A DNA stretch of 36,958 nt from UBA3775 sp964584255 (GTDB lineage: Bacteria; Bacillota; Clostridia; Lachnospirales; Lachnospiraceae), in contig CAZOZM010000017.1 of assembly GCA_964584255.1 (NCBI GenBank), positions 1 to 36,958 on the forward strand. Direction: 5' to 3'. Below the pieces are notes generated by a model. That model was not told the origin of the DNA. It worked only from the letters and a program-made list of their open reading frames with translations, and did no database searches. Positions 9,044 to 17,380 of this stretch are shown piece by piece; within the stretch, counting starts at the first letter, position 1; every line of letters starts with the position of its first letter. A program made the position numbers and the translations under genes.

Positions 9044-9355
9044 CTATTTCTCGTCCTCTTCTTCATCGAGTATTTCTTCCTGAGCCATATAAGCCTCAAA
9101 TGCTTCTGCAGCGCTGTCAAATTCTTCATCTGACTCAATATTTTCAAGCTTAATATTATCAAAGTCATCATCTTCCATTATAAATCTGTAAAGGAAGATT
9201 TCCGCATCATCATCTCCGTCTTCCGGGAAAAGGGCAATATAGTCATTTTCTCCGCTTCCAAAGATGGCAATAACGTCACACACAAGTTCGGTTCCGTCAT
9301 CTAAGCTTAATGTCATCTTGTCATTGTTGTCGATTTTATCATCATAATCTGCCAT
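9044..9355 (-). CDS. DUF1292 (YrzB-like) acidic protein
   Basis: A small, very acidic protein of 103 residues. The core (LSLDDGTELVCDVIAIFGSG, then DYIALFPED and EIFLYRFIMED) matches the DUF1292 family widespread in Firmicutes, whose molecular role is not established. The tail is a run of Glu/Asp. The start at 9355 is chosen because GGAGGTGCCTT stands just before it; an in-frame extension upstream has no Shine-Dalgarno. It has its own likely promoter and is closed by the terminator at 8953-8989, so it is probably monocistronic. Confidence 0.88.
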   Translation of the reverse strand: MADYDDKIDNNDKMTLSLDDGTELVCDVIAIFGSGENDYIALFPEDGDDDAEIFLYRFIMEDDDFDNIKLENIESDEEFDSAAEAFEAYMAQEEILDEEEDEK

Positions 9356-9397
9356 AAGGCACCTCCTGTTTGTCCGTTTTTTGTAACAGTTTTCTCT

Positions 9398-9425
9398 ATT
9401 ATACATGAATCCGAAATATACGCAA
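9398..9425 (-). promoter_or_regulatory. Probable promoter of the DUF1292 gene
   Basis: On the minus strand TATAAT (9398-9403) has a weak -35, TTGCGT (9420-9425), 16 bases upstream. It lies about 40 bases before the start codon. Confidence 0.5.
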
Positions 9426-9531
9426 GCCTTTTCTGACTCTTTATCTTCACATGTATCCCACATCTTTTTATAACATCATAAATTTCTCAGTCATTCATTG
9501 TGATGTTTCCCACTCAGTAATTTCGCCGCCT

Positions 9532-9557
9532 GCTGACAGAAAACATTCCCTGTCAGC
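9532..9557. repeat. Hairpin downstream of the nuclease-helicase gene
   Basis: Perfect 8-base-pair inverted repeat GCTGACAG/CTGTCAGC with a 10-base loop, 19 bases beyond the stop codon of the helicase gene. There is no T-run on the minus strand, so it is a weak terminator at best. An 11-base direct repeat, CATGTATCCCA, flanks it (about 9450 and 9579). Confidence 0.4.
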
Positions 9558-9575
9558 TCTCTTTCACTCATTACA

Positions 9576-12026
9576 TCATGTATCCCAAAAAACTTTAAGT
9601 TCTTCATCAACTCTTTTCATATTTATCGGCGTAACGTTTTCCCACTCCTTTGGAAACAGATTTCTATAATTTTTCTGCAAAAATCTGTCATCCAAAAGAA
9701 GTATAACTCCTCTGTCTTCTGCCGTTCTTATTACACGTCCTCCTGCCTGAAGCACCTTATTCATTCCCGGATAAAGGTATGCATACTCGAATCCCGACGA
9801 ATTGCTTTCATCATAGTATTTTCTAAACATTTCCCTTTCGTTTCCAACCATCGGAAGACCTGTTCCGACGATCGCAACTCCTATCAGTCTGTCCGATTTC
9901 AAATCTATTCCTTCTGAGAAGACGCCTCCCATAACTCCAAATCCGCAAAATGACTTTTCCGGGTTCTCTTTAAAGTTCTCAAGAAATTCTTCCCTCGCCC
10001 TTTCATCCATTCCGCTTGACTGCACAATACACTCACATTGCTCAAATGTAAATTTTCCATTCTCAGCTTCTCCGTCAGCCAGTATGGATACAATTTCATT
10101 CATAACCTTATATGACGGAAAAAACACCATGTAATTTCCCGTTCTGGCCCTCACCATTTTTCTTATGTACTCTGAAAACCGCATATATTCGTCCCGGTTA
10201 CGCCTTGAATACTTTGCAGATACATCCGTCGCAACAAGTATTTTTCGTTTTGACGAATCAAATGAGGACGGTGAATATATGGCATAATCTTCATCATCTC
10301 CCGCAAGCTGATTCTTATAATAGGATACCGGAAGCAGAGTTGCCGAGAAAAATATACTGCTTCTGAAATAACTCAGATACTTTTTCATTCTCATTCTCGG
10401 ATTCATACAGTTTATTTTTACGAGAAAATCCTTACCGTAATACGTCCCCGTATATACATAATTTTCATCCGCTTCCTCTGCCGTCATCACAAAACTCCGG
10501 AGTTTGAAGAAGAAATCCATAAGTTCATCCGGTGCATTAACCTTACGGTCCGACACATATGCCAAAAGCTTCTCATACGCTTTCTCCGCCTTCGTAAAGA
10601 GTGTGATGTTATCCTCATATTCAAACTCTGTAAACTCTTCCGTATATTTCTTCTTTACTTCAAGAAATGCTCTGTTTAAAGAGCTTAGTGCCGCTCTAAC
10701 CTTCTTGTTTTCTTTATTAACCAAAGAAGAACTCTTCAGAATCTCACCCTTCGACAGTTCTGCCGAATACATTTCCCTTGCTCTGTCAACCAGATTGTGT
10801 GACTCGTCTGCCAAAAGTATGTATCGCTCTATATTGGAATCTTCAAAGAATCTTTTAAGACATACATCCGGATCGAAACAGTAATTATAGTCACAAATCA
10901 CCATGTCACACCATAATGCAACATCCAGACTGAACTCAAACGGACAGACTCTATGTTTTTCCGCATAGGCAAGTATTGTTTCCCTGCGTATCTCTTTTTC
11001 ATGTGTTATAAGGTCATAAACAGCATCATTAATTCTGTCCTCATGCCCCTCTGCCCGTTCACAAGCCGTCGGATTACAGTCCGGTTTGCCCAAAATACAC
11101 AGCTTTTCCTTTGCAACAATCGTAAGCGTCAGCATATCCAGCCCGGATTTTCCAAGTATTCTGCAAGTGTCCTCGGCAGCCGTTCGCGTAATTGTCCTCG
11201 CCGTAGAATAAAAAATCTTCTCTGCCAGTCCCCTGCCAAGTGCCTTCACTGACGGATATACCGTAGATATGGTTTTACCCACTCCGGTAGGTGCTTCCAA
11301 ATACAATTTCTTTTTCCTGTAAATACTCAAATAAACATTTTTTACAAGATCCTTCTGCAAAGGTCTGTATTCAAACGGAAATTCGAGCAATTCAATCGAT
11401 TTATTACGGTCTTCCCTGTGATGTTTCTCCCAGTAAAGCCACTTTGCATATTCATCCGCAAGACCGTTTATCCACGATGAAAGTTCTTCTCTCGTAAAGG
11501 CAAAGGTAAAATAATTTATGTCATTATGCTCAATGTTACAATATGTCATCTGTATACCTATGCCATCGAGATTTTTTTCCCTTAATATAAACCATGCATA
11601 GCATTTTGCCTGTGCAAGATGAACTTTTTCAGGCTCACTGAAGCTTTTTACATCCGCATACATGCACTTTATCTCATCCACAAATATGTTTTCATCAAAC
11701 AACAGCAGATTCTTGTTTTCATCCGCCATCTTATCTGCAATTGAGCCAAATTCCATTATGCCGTCTGCTCGTCCGTCAAGACTTATCACATATTTTTCGC
11801 CGTTAAAACAACCTGTCACTTCTCCGCCAACCGGCTGCTCACTTTTATAGTAATCGGGTTTTGATTTCTGAATTTTCTGATGCAGACGGGTTCCTTCATT
11901 CATTGCGGTTACATCAATTTTCTTCCCACGGCTGTCAAGATTTCCGCTTCTGCACAAAAACTCAACAAACCTTCTCACCGAAAGGCTGACTCTGCCATAA
12001 GTTGTTTTCCCCTCTTCCATCATCAT
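9576..12026 (-). CDS. Cas4-like nuclease fused to XPD/DinG-type helicase
   Basis: About 816 residues. The N-terminal ~230 residues carry a PD-(D/E)XK nuclease signature of the RecB/Cas4 type: GTRLHQKI, LDGRADG (84-88), DEIK (117-120) and QAKCYAW (139-145). The rest is a superfamily 2 XPD/DinG-type helicase: Walker A APTGVGKT (245-252), four cysteines at about 310, 317, 322 and 361 that would hold a 4Fe-4S cluster, the DEAH-type box DESH (407-410), FFSATLLP, and motif VI QAGGRVIR. XPD-type enzymes unwind 5'-3'. Likely job: DNA repair, with the nuclease trimming unwound strands. Three tandem ATGs (12026, 12023, 12020) follow GGGAG; the second or third has the better spacing. It lies 41 bases after the GT2 gene. 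Confidence 0.85.
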   Translation of the reverse strand: MMMEEGKTTYGRVSLSVRRFVEFLCRSGNLDSRGKKIDVTAMNEGTRLHQKIQKSKPDYYKSEQPVGGEVTGCFNGEKYVISLDGRADGIMEFGSIADKMADENKNLLLFDENIFVDEIKCMYADVKSFSEPEKVHLAQAKCYAWFILREKNLDGIGIQMTYCNIEHNDINYFTFAFTREELSSWINGLADEYAKWLYWEKHHREDRNKSIELLEFPFEYRPLQKDLVKNVYLSIYRKKKLYLEAPTGVGKTISTVYPSVKALGRGLAEKIFYSTARTITRTAAEDTCRILGKSGLDMLTLTIVAKEKLCILGKPDCNPTACERAEGHEDRINDAVYDLITHEKEIRRETILAYAEKHRVCPFEFSLDVALWCDMVICDYNYCFDPDVCLKRFFEDSNIERYILLADESHNLVDRAREMYSAELSKGEILKSSSLVNKENKKVRAALSSLNRAFLEVKKKYTEEFTEFEYEDNITLFTKAEKAYEKLLAYVSDRKVNAPDELMDFFFKLRSFVMTAEEADENYVYTGTYYGKDFLVKINCMNPRMRMKKYLSYFRSSIFFSATLLPVSYYKNQLAGDDEDYAIYSPSSFDSSKRKILVATDVSAKYSRRNRDEYMRFSEYIRKMVRARTGNYMVFFPSYKVMNEIVSILADGEAENGKFTFEQCECIVQSSGMDERAREEFLENFKENPEKSFCGFGVMGGVFSEGIDLKSDRLIGVAIVGTGLPMVGNEREMFRKYYDESNSSGFEYAYLYPGMNKVLQAGGRVIRTAEDRGVILLLDDRFLQKNYRNLFPKEWENVTPINMKRVDEELKVFWDT

Positions 12027-12067
12027 CAACTCCCGCTCGCTTTCTCCCACAAATCATTCAGCAAGTC

Positions 12068-13006
12068 TCAATCCAGATTGTCTTCTTTTATTATGTAAAC
12101 CGGTCTTCCCTTTACTTCAGCATAAACCTTTGACATATTCAGACCCACGACACCAACCGCCGCAAGCAGAATACCTCCAATCATAAGCATGAAAAGTATA
12201 ATTGCCGACGGTCCTGAAATCCGTATGTCAAAAAGCATAAGAATCACACCAAGAATCAGGGCTGCCAAAGATATTACAGCCGCCACCGCTCCTGTACCAA
12301 TCATATATTCAAACGGTTTCTGCGAAAAGGACAGCATTCCGTCAAGAGAATATCTCAGCAAACCCGTAACAGTCCACTTCGAACTGCCCGCTGCCCGCTG
12401 TTCATCTTCGTAATCGAGCCACTTTGTTTTAAATCCGACCCATTCAAATATACCTTTTGTAAAACGATTCTTTTCCGCAAGCATACGCACCGCTTCAACA
12501 TAGCGGCGGGGCATCATCCTATACTCGGTAGCTCCTTCAGGAAGATTAAAACCGCACATTGAAGAGATGACGCAAAAAAATTTTGAGGACAAACTGCTGC
12601 GTCTGCCATCTTTTCTGTTTATTCTTTTCATTGCGGCACAGTCCCATTCTCCGCTTTCACAGATTTCAAGCATTTCCGGAATATATTCAGGCGGATGCTG
12701 ACAATCACCATCCATCAGCACAACATAATCTCCCTTCGCCTTTGACAGACCGGCATATATCCCCGCCTCTTTTCCAAAATTGCGTGAAAAAGAGATATAC
12801 TTCACCCTGGAATCAATATGCGACAGCTCTTTCATTATCTCCAAAGACCTGTCGGTCGATCCGTCGTCAACGAATACAATCTCATAGTCAGTACTATCGG
12901 AAATCACGTCAAGCGCATTTATACACCTGTCATAGAAAAGCATCAGAACCGCTTCTTCGTTGTAACATGGGACTACCAATGATAACAATTTTCTATCCTT
13001 CTCCAT
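12068..13006 (-). CDS. Membrane-anchored GT2 glycosyltransferase (DPM1/GtrB-like)
   Basis: 312 residues. The catalytic domain begins LLSLVVPCYNEE, then DDGSTD and the metal-site region MDGDCQHPPE, typical of GT-A fold family 2 enzymes that load a sugar onto undecaprenyl phosphate. Two hydrophobic C-terminal helices follow (starting around residues 235 and 265), as in GtrB and ArnC. The acceptor lipid and sugar cannot be read from the sequence. The start is ATG 13006 behind GGAGCAGGT; an upstream GTG (13075) would add a short Cys-rich stretch with no Shine-Dalgarno. It is the first gene of a pair with the nuclease-helicase; a GtrA-type flippase partner is absent. Confidence 0.88.
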   Translation of the reverse strand: MEKDRKLLSLVVPCYNEEAVLMLFYDRCINALDVISDSTDYEIVFVDDGSTDRSLEIMKELSHIDSRVKYISFSRNFGKEAGIYAGLSKAKGDYVVLMDGDCQHPPEYIPEMLEICESGEWDCAAMKRINRKDGRRSSLSSKFFCVISSMCGFNLPEGATEYRMMPRRYVEAVRMLAEKNRFTKGIFEWVGFKTKWLDYEDEQRAAGSSKWTVTGLLRYSLDGMLSFSQKPFEYMIGTGAVAAVISLAALILGVILMLFDIRISGPSAIILFMLMIGGILLAAVGVVGLNMSKVYAEVKGRPVYIIKEDNLD

Positions 13007-13185
13007 ACCTGCTCCATTTTCTTCTGATTTTTGACACTCCCCACAGCCAAAGCAGGGAATTCCCGCTTCAACCACTACTGCAATAAAGAGTCCTTATTCA
13101 ATAGGATTCTCCTCATCTGGCACCCTGTATCCGCCTGACACGGGTCCTTCTCCGACTCACGCCGGTTTTATGGCACATAAAAATC

Positions 13186-13215
13186 AAGCGTACCGGGTTT
13201 TCAGCCCGGCACGCT
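13186..13215 (-). terminator. purL terminator
   Basis: On the minus strand a GC-rich stem of about 11 base pairs (AGCGTGCCGGG with CCCGGTACGCT, one G-U pair) is followed by TGATTTTTAT. It lies 15 bases beyond the purL stop codon. Confidence 0.85.
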
Positions 13216-13229
13216 CAGTTTCATGATTT

Positions 13230-16200
13230 CTATAAGAAGTATTTAACACCCGATTCAAAAATATTCTGGTTCTGCTTCTCATAAATGTTAACAGCAACAC
13301 TGTCTCCGCGTCTTTCGGAATGTGCCATCTTACCAAGAACACGTCCGTCAGGAGATGTGATACCCTCAATCGCCCAATATGAACCATTTACATTGTAATC
13401 CTCATCCATAGTAGGATTTCCGTCAATGTCAACATACTGAGTTGCTATCTGACCGTTTGCCTTTAATTTCTCAAGCCATTCTCTGTTTGCTACAAAACGA
13501 CCTTCTCCATGTGATGCCGGTATTGCATAAACTCCGCCGAGTTCAGCACCTGCAAGCCATGGGCTGTTGTTTGAAACAACTTTCGTATATACCGACTTGC
13601 TCACATGACGTCCGATATTGTTCATTGCGAGTGTAGGACTGTCGGAAGTAAGAGTTGTAACCTCACCGTATGGTACAAGTCCAAGCTTAATAAGTGCCTG
13701 GAAACCGTTACAGATTCCGAGTGCAAGACCATCTCTGTTTTTAAGAAGGTCATTTACCGCATCTGAAAGTTTTGCATTCTGGAAAGCAGTCGCAATAAAC
13801 TTACCTGAGCCGTCAGGTTCGTCACCGGCAGAGAAACCGCCAGGGAACATGATAATCTGAGAATCCCTGATTGCTTTTTCAAACGCATCAACCGTATCTC
13901 GTATGTTAGCTTCCGTCATGTTCTTAAATACTACCGTATTTACTTCTGCTCCGGCTCTTTCAAACGCCTTTGCCGAATCGTATTCACAGTTTGTTCCCGG
14001 GAATACAGGTATGAATACCTTTGGTTTTGCAATCTTGTTCTTTGCTACAAAAATCTTCTTTGCATCATAGCAGATTTCCGGAACTTCTTCCTTTATTGTA
14101 TCATTCTGTATTGCCGAACGTGTTGGGAATACCTTTTCAAGAGGAGTCATCCAAGCCCTGATTGCTTCGTCAATATCTATTGATACGCATTCGCCGCCAT
14201 TTCCGTCACACCATGCAAGAGTTGCTTTGTCCGTTGTATGACCGACTTTCTCAGCATATACAACATTACTTAAGATCTCTTCCGCATATGCTTCACTCAC
14301 TTCAGCAAGAATTGAACCGTATGCCGGCTCAAATGCCGTTTTGATTGTGTTCTTCTTACAAAGTTTAACACCGATCTTGTTTCCGAAAGCCATCTTTGCG
14401 GCTGCTTCCGCAATGCCCTTTGCCCCGAGTGCATACATTGAAAGAATTTTTCCTTCTGAAGCAAGAGTTTTTATCTCAGAGTACATCTCCATCGCTTTTT
14501 CATAATCAGGAAGATCATACTCATCCCTAGGCATTGTAAATTTAATGAGCCTGGAGTCGGTTTTCTTTAACTCAGGAGTGATTACATCGCCTGAGGAAGC
14601 AACATCCACTGCAAAGGAAACAAGTGTAGGTGGAACATCAATATCATTAAACGAGCCTGACATCGAATCCTTACCGCCTATACTTGGAAGTCCCAGTCTG
14701 AGCTGTGCTTCATATGCTCCTAGAAGTGCTGCAAGAGGACTGCCCCATCTTTCCGGATCATTTCCAAGACGCTTGAAGTATTCCTGGAATGTAAATCTTA
14801 TTTTGCTATAATCACCGCCCGCAGCAACAATTTTGGCAACCGAATCGATTACTGCATAGGAAGCTCCGTGATATGGGCTCCAGCTTGAAAGGAACGGATC
14901 AAAACCATAACTCATCATTGTTACGGTATCACACTTTCCTTTAAGCATAGGAATCTTTGCCGTCATTGTCTGTATCGGTGTAAGCTGATATTTTCCGCCA
15001 TATGGCATTGTTACGGTTGAAGCACCGATTGAAGAGTCGAACATTTCAACCAGCCCCTTCTTACCGCAGCTGTTAAGATCGCTTATTGCTGCAATCCATG
15101 CTTTTCTTCTGTTTTCAGGTGTATCAGATTCGCAAAGGCTGTTTACTCCGTCAGCTTCTCCGTTTTTCTTTGTTTCTGCCGCTACATAATCGGCTCCTGT
15201 CCTGAAATAGTTTTTGTCTTCATCAGGCATTGTTACAACAGCAGTTGTTTCCTGGTGAGCGCCGTTTGTATCAAGGAATGCACGGCTGATGTCAACAATA
15301 GTCCTGCCTCTCCAGTTCATTACAAGTCTTGGTTCTTCCGTAACCTCTGCAACAACCACTGCTTCAAGGTTCTCTTCCTCTGCATAAGCAAGCATTTTGT
15401 CTACATCTTTTTTATCTACGACAACTGCCATTCTTTCCTGTGACTCTGAAATGGCAAGTTCCGTACCGTCAAGTCCCGCATACTTCTTAGGTACTTTATC
15501 CAAATCAATATTAAGTCCGGCTGCAAGCTCTCCGATTGCAACGGATACGCCACCCGCACCAAAATCATTACATTTTTTAATAAGGCAGCTTACTTCCGGT
15601 CTTCTGAAAAGTCTCTGAAGCTTTCTTTCGGTAGGAGGATTTCCCTTCTGAACCTCTGCTCCACAGGTGTTGAGTGACTGTGTAGTATGCTTCTTTGATG
15701 AACCTGTAGCTCCACCGCATCCGTCACGGCCTGTACGTCCGCCCATAAGAATGATTATATCTCCCGGATCGGAGTTTTCCCTTATGACATTTTTTCTTGG
15801 AGCAGCACCCATTACCGCACCGATTTCCATTCTCTTTGCAACATAATCAGGATGATAGATTTCATCTACAAGACCTGTTGCAAGACCAATCTGGTTTCCG
15901 TATGAGCTGTATCCCTTTGCAGCTCCCGTTGTAAGCTTTCTCTGAGGAAGCTTACCATCAAGTGTGTCCTTAAGGGAAACTGTAGGATCTGCCGCACCGG
16001 TAACTCGCATTGCCTGATAAACATATCCTCTTCCTGAAAGCGGATCTCTGATTGCACCGCCGAGACAGGTTGCCGCACCACCGAAAGGCTCTATTTCAGT
16101 CGGATGGTTGTGGGTCTCATTCTTGAAGAATATAAGCCATTCTTCCGTGAATGTTTCGCCATCTTTTTCAACCGTAACAGGAACAACGATTGAACATGCA

Positions 16201-17105
16201 TTAATTTCATCGGAAACCTCCATGTCTTCCAGTTTTCCCTCTTTACGGAGTTTCTTCATTCCCATAATGGCAAGATCCATCAGGCATATGAATTTGTCGT
16301 TTCTGTCTTTGTAGAGAATTTTATGATCCTCTTTATATCTGTTAAAAGTATCTTCTATAGGTTTTCTGTAATATCCGTCCCTGAAGCTTACATCCGTAAG
16401 TTCCGTACTGAATGTAGTATGACGGCAGTGGTCTGACCAATATGTGTCAAGCACCCTGATTTCCGTCATTGACGGATTACGTTTTTCTTCTGATGCAAAA
16501 TGCTCCTGAATAAATTTGAAATCCCTGAATGTCATGGCAAGATTTAACGAATCATAAAGCTTTTTAAGCTCATCATCATTCATTGAGATAAAGTTTTCAA
16601 TTATTGCAACATCCTCAGGAACGGCAAATTCCTGAATAAGTGTCTCCGGCTTAACCTCATCCGTAAGAGATGAATCTACCGGATTTATACAATATGCTTT
16701 AATTTCTTCAAACTGACTGTCTGTAATTTCTCCGCTGAGAACATAAGTTGTCGCTGTACGGATAACAGGCTCTACTGCCTCATTAAGCAATCTGACGCAC
16801 TGTTCTGCCGAATCTGCCCTCTGGTCAAACTGACCCGGAAGATATGCTACGGAAAATACTCTGTCAGTTGCTCCGGTTTCAATACTTTCCTCGTAGATAT
16901 CGTCTACCGGCGGCTCGGAAAAAACTGTCTTTATTGCCTTTTCATAGGTTTCTCCGTCAACGTTCTCAACGTCATATCTCACTAAAACCCTCACTGCATC
17001 GAGTGTCTTAATTCCAAGATATCCTGAGATTTCTTCCTTAAGCTCTTTTGCTCTTACCGCATAAGGTGCTTTTTTCTCAACATAGATTCTTCTTACCTTG
17101 CTCAT
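13230..17105 (-). CDS. purL: Phosphoribosylformylglycinamidine synthase, single-chain
   Basis: Fourth step of purine synthesis: FGAR plus glutamine and ATP gives FGAM. At 1291 residues it is the large one-chain type, with a PurS-like N-terminus, two AIRS-type halves (KNETHNHPTEIEPFGGAATC and, later, GGKDSMSGSF) and a class I glutaminase domain from about residue 1027. The glutaminase nucleophile is Cys in LGICNGFQ (about 1132) and the His/Glu pair is in ASHGEGR. The start is ATG 17105 behind AAGGAGTAAACTT. No other pur genes are adjacent, so it is a stand-alone transcription unit with its own promoter and terminator. Most Firmicutes such as Bacillus use three separate proteins; the long form is seen in Clostridia and Proteobacteria. 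Confidence 0.97.
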   Translation of the reverse strand: MSKVRRIYVEKKAPYAVRAKELKEEISGYLGIKTLDAVRVLVRYDVENVDGETYEKAIKTVFSEPPVDDIYEESIETGATDRVFSVAYLPGQFDQRADSAEQCVRLLNEAVEPVIRTATTYVLSGEITDSQFEEIKAYCINPVDSSLTDEVKPETLIQEFAVPEDVAIIENFISMNDDELKKLYDSLNLAMTFRDFKFIQEHFASEEKRNPSMTEIRVLDTYWSDHCRHTTFSTELTDVSFRDGYYRKPIEDTFNRYKEDHKILYKDRNDKFICLMDLAIMGMKKLRKEGKLEDMEVSDEINACSIVVPVTVEKDGETFTEEWLIFFKNETHNHPTEIEPFGGAATCLGGAIRDPLSGRGYVYQAMRVTGAADPTVSLKDTLDGKLPQRKLTTGAAKGYSSYGNQIGLATGLVDEIYHPDYVAKRMEIGAVMGAAPRKNVIRENSDPGDIIILMGGRTGRDGCGGATGSSKKHTTQSLNTCGAEVQKGNPPTERKLQRLFRRPEVSCLIKKCNDFGAGGVSVAIGELAAGLNIDLDKVPKKYAGLDGTELAISESQERMAVVVDKKDVDKMLAYAEEENLEAVVVAEVTEEPRLVMNWRGRTIVDISRAFLDTNGAHQETTAVVTMPDEDKNYFRTGADYVAAETKKNGEADGVNSLCESDTPENRRKAWIAAISDLNSCGKKGLVEMFDSSIGASTVTMPYGGKYQLTPIQTMTAKIPMLKGKCDTVTMMSYGFDPFLSSWSPYHGASYAVIDSVAKIVAAGGDYSKIRFTFQEYFKRLGNDPERWGSPLAALLGAYEAQLRLGLPSIGGKDSMSGSFNDIDVPPTLVSFAVDVASSGDVITPELKKTDSRLIKFTMPRDEYDLPDYEKAMEMYSEIKTLASEGKILSMYALGAKGIAEAAAKMAFGNKIGVKLCKKNTIKTAFEPAYGSILAEVSEAYAEEILSNVVYAEKVGHTTDKATLAWCDGNGGECVSIDIDEAIRAWMTPLEKVFPTRSAIQNDTIKEEVPEICYDAKKIFVAKNKIAKPKVFIPVFPGTNCEYDSAKAFERAGAEVNTVVFKNMTEANIRDTVDAFEKAIRDSQIIMFPGGFSAGDEPDGSGKFIATAFQNAKLSDAVNDLLKNRDGLALGICNGFQALIKLGLVPYGEVTTLTSDSPTLAMNNIGRHVSKSVYTKVVSNNSPWLAGAELGGVYAIPASHGEGRFVANREWLEKLKANGQIATQYVDIDGNPTMDEDYNVNGSYWAIEGITSPDGRVLGKMAHSERRGDSVAVNIYEKQNQNIFESGVKYFL

Positions 17106-17132
17106 AAGTTTACTCCTTAATCTGTAGTTTGT

Positions 17133-17151
17133 ATGCGAAAATCTTTCGCAT
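17133..17151 (-). promoter_or_regulatory. Hairpin just upstream of the purL ribosome binding site
   Basis: Perfect 8-base-pair inverted repeat ATGCGAAA/TTTCGCAT with a 3-base loop, starting about 28 bases before the purL start codon. There is no T-run, so it is not a terminator; it may influence translation or mRNA stability. Confidence 0.45.
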
Positions 17152-17179
17152 TTCGAACTTTATAAACACATACGCTTAC

Positions 17180-17211
17180 AGTATATCACAATTTCCATAA
17201 AGTGTACACTT
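17180..17211 (-). promoter_or_regulatory. purL promoter with overlapping palindrome
   Basis: TATACT (17180-17185) with an extended -10 TG, and TGTACA (17203-17208) as -35 at a 17-base spacing. The -35 sits inside a perfect 12-base palindrome, AAGTGTACACTT (17200-17211), which is well placed to be an operator. No purine riboswitch core is seen in the leader. Confidence 0.65.
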
Positions 17212-17287
17212 GTAAATATCTACTTATTATAGTAAAATAAATACGCTTTTTCTGTGCTATTTGCAGACAGAAACCATGGTAATTCCA

Positions 17288-17296
17288 CCCCCCCCC
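17288..17296. repeat. Run of nine C in the purL / MraY-like gap
   Basis: A poly-C tract of nine bases lies 84 bases before the MraY-like start codon, between the divergent purL and MraY-like genes. Such tracts can change length by slippage, or reflect a sequencing error. Confidence 0.7.
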
Positions 17297-17380
17297 GGCT
17301 CAGTTTGCCCGCTGCATCATGATCCGGTCGTTTTTTTCTGAATGCCGGCACAAAAACTTTTCCAAAACAATGGAGGCAGT

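Noticed and set aside
9576..12026. A CRISPR-Cas locus, suggested by the Cas4-like domain
   Set aside because: No repeat array, cas1, cas2 or effector gene is in the window; the nuclease is fused to a helicase.
13007..13075. A Cys-rich N-terminal extension of the GT2 protein from GTG 13075
   Set aside because: There is no ribosome binding site before that GTG, while ATG 13006 has a good one and starts just before the family domain.
17106..17180. A purine riboswitch before purL
   Set aside because: The leader is only about 70 bases and lacks the three-way junction core; only a short hairpin is seen.
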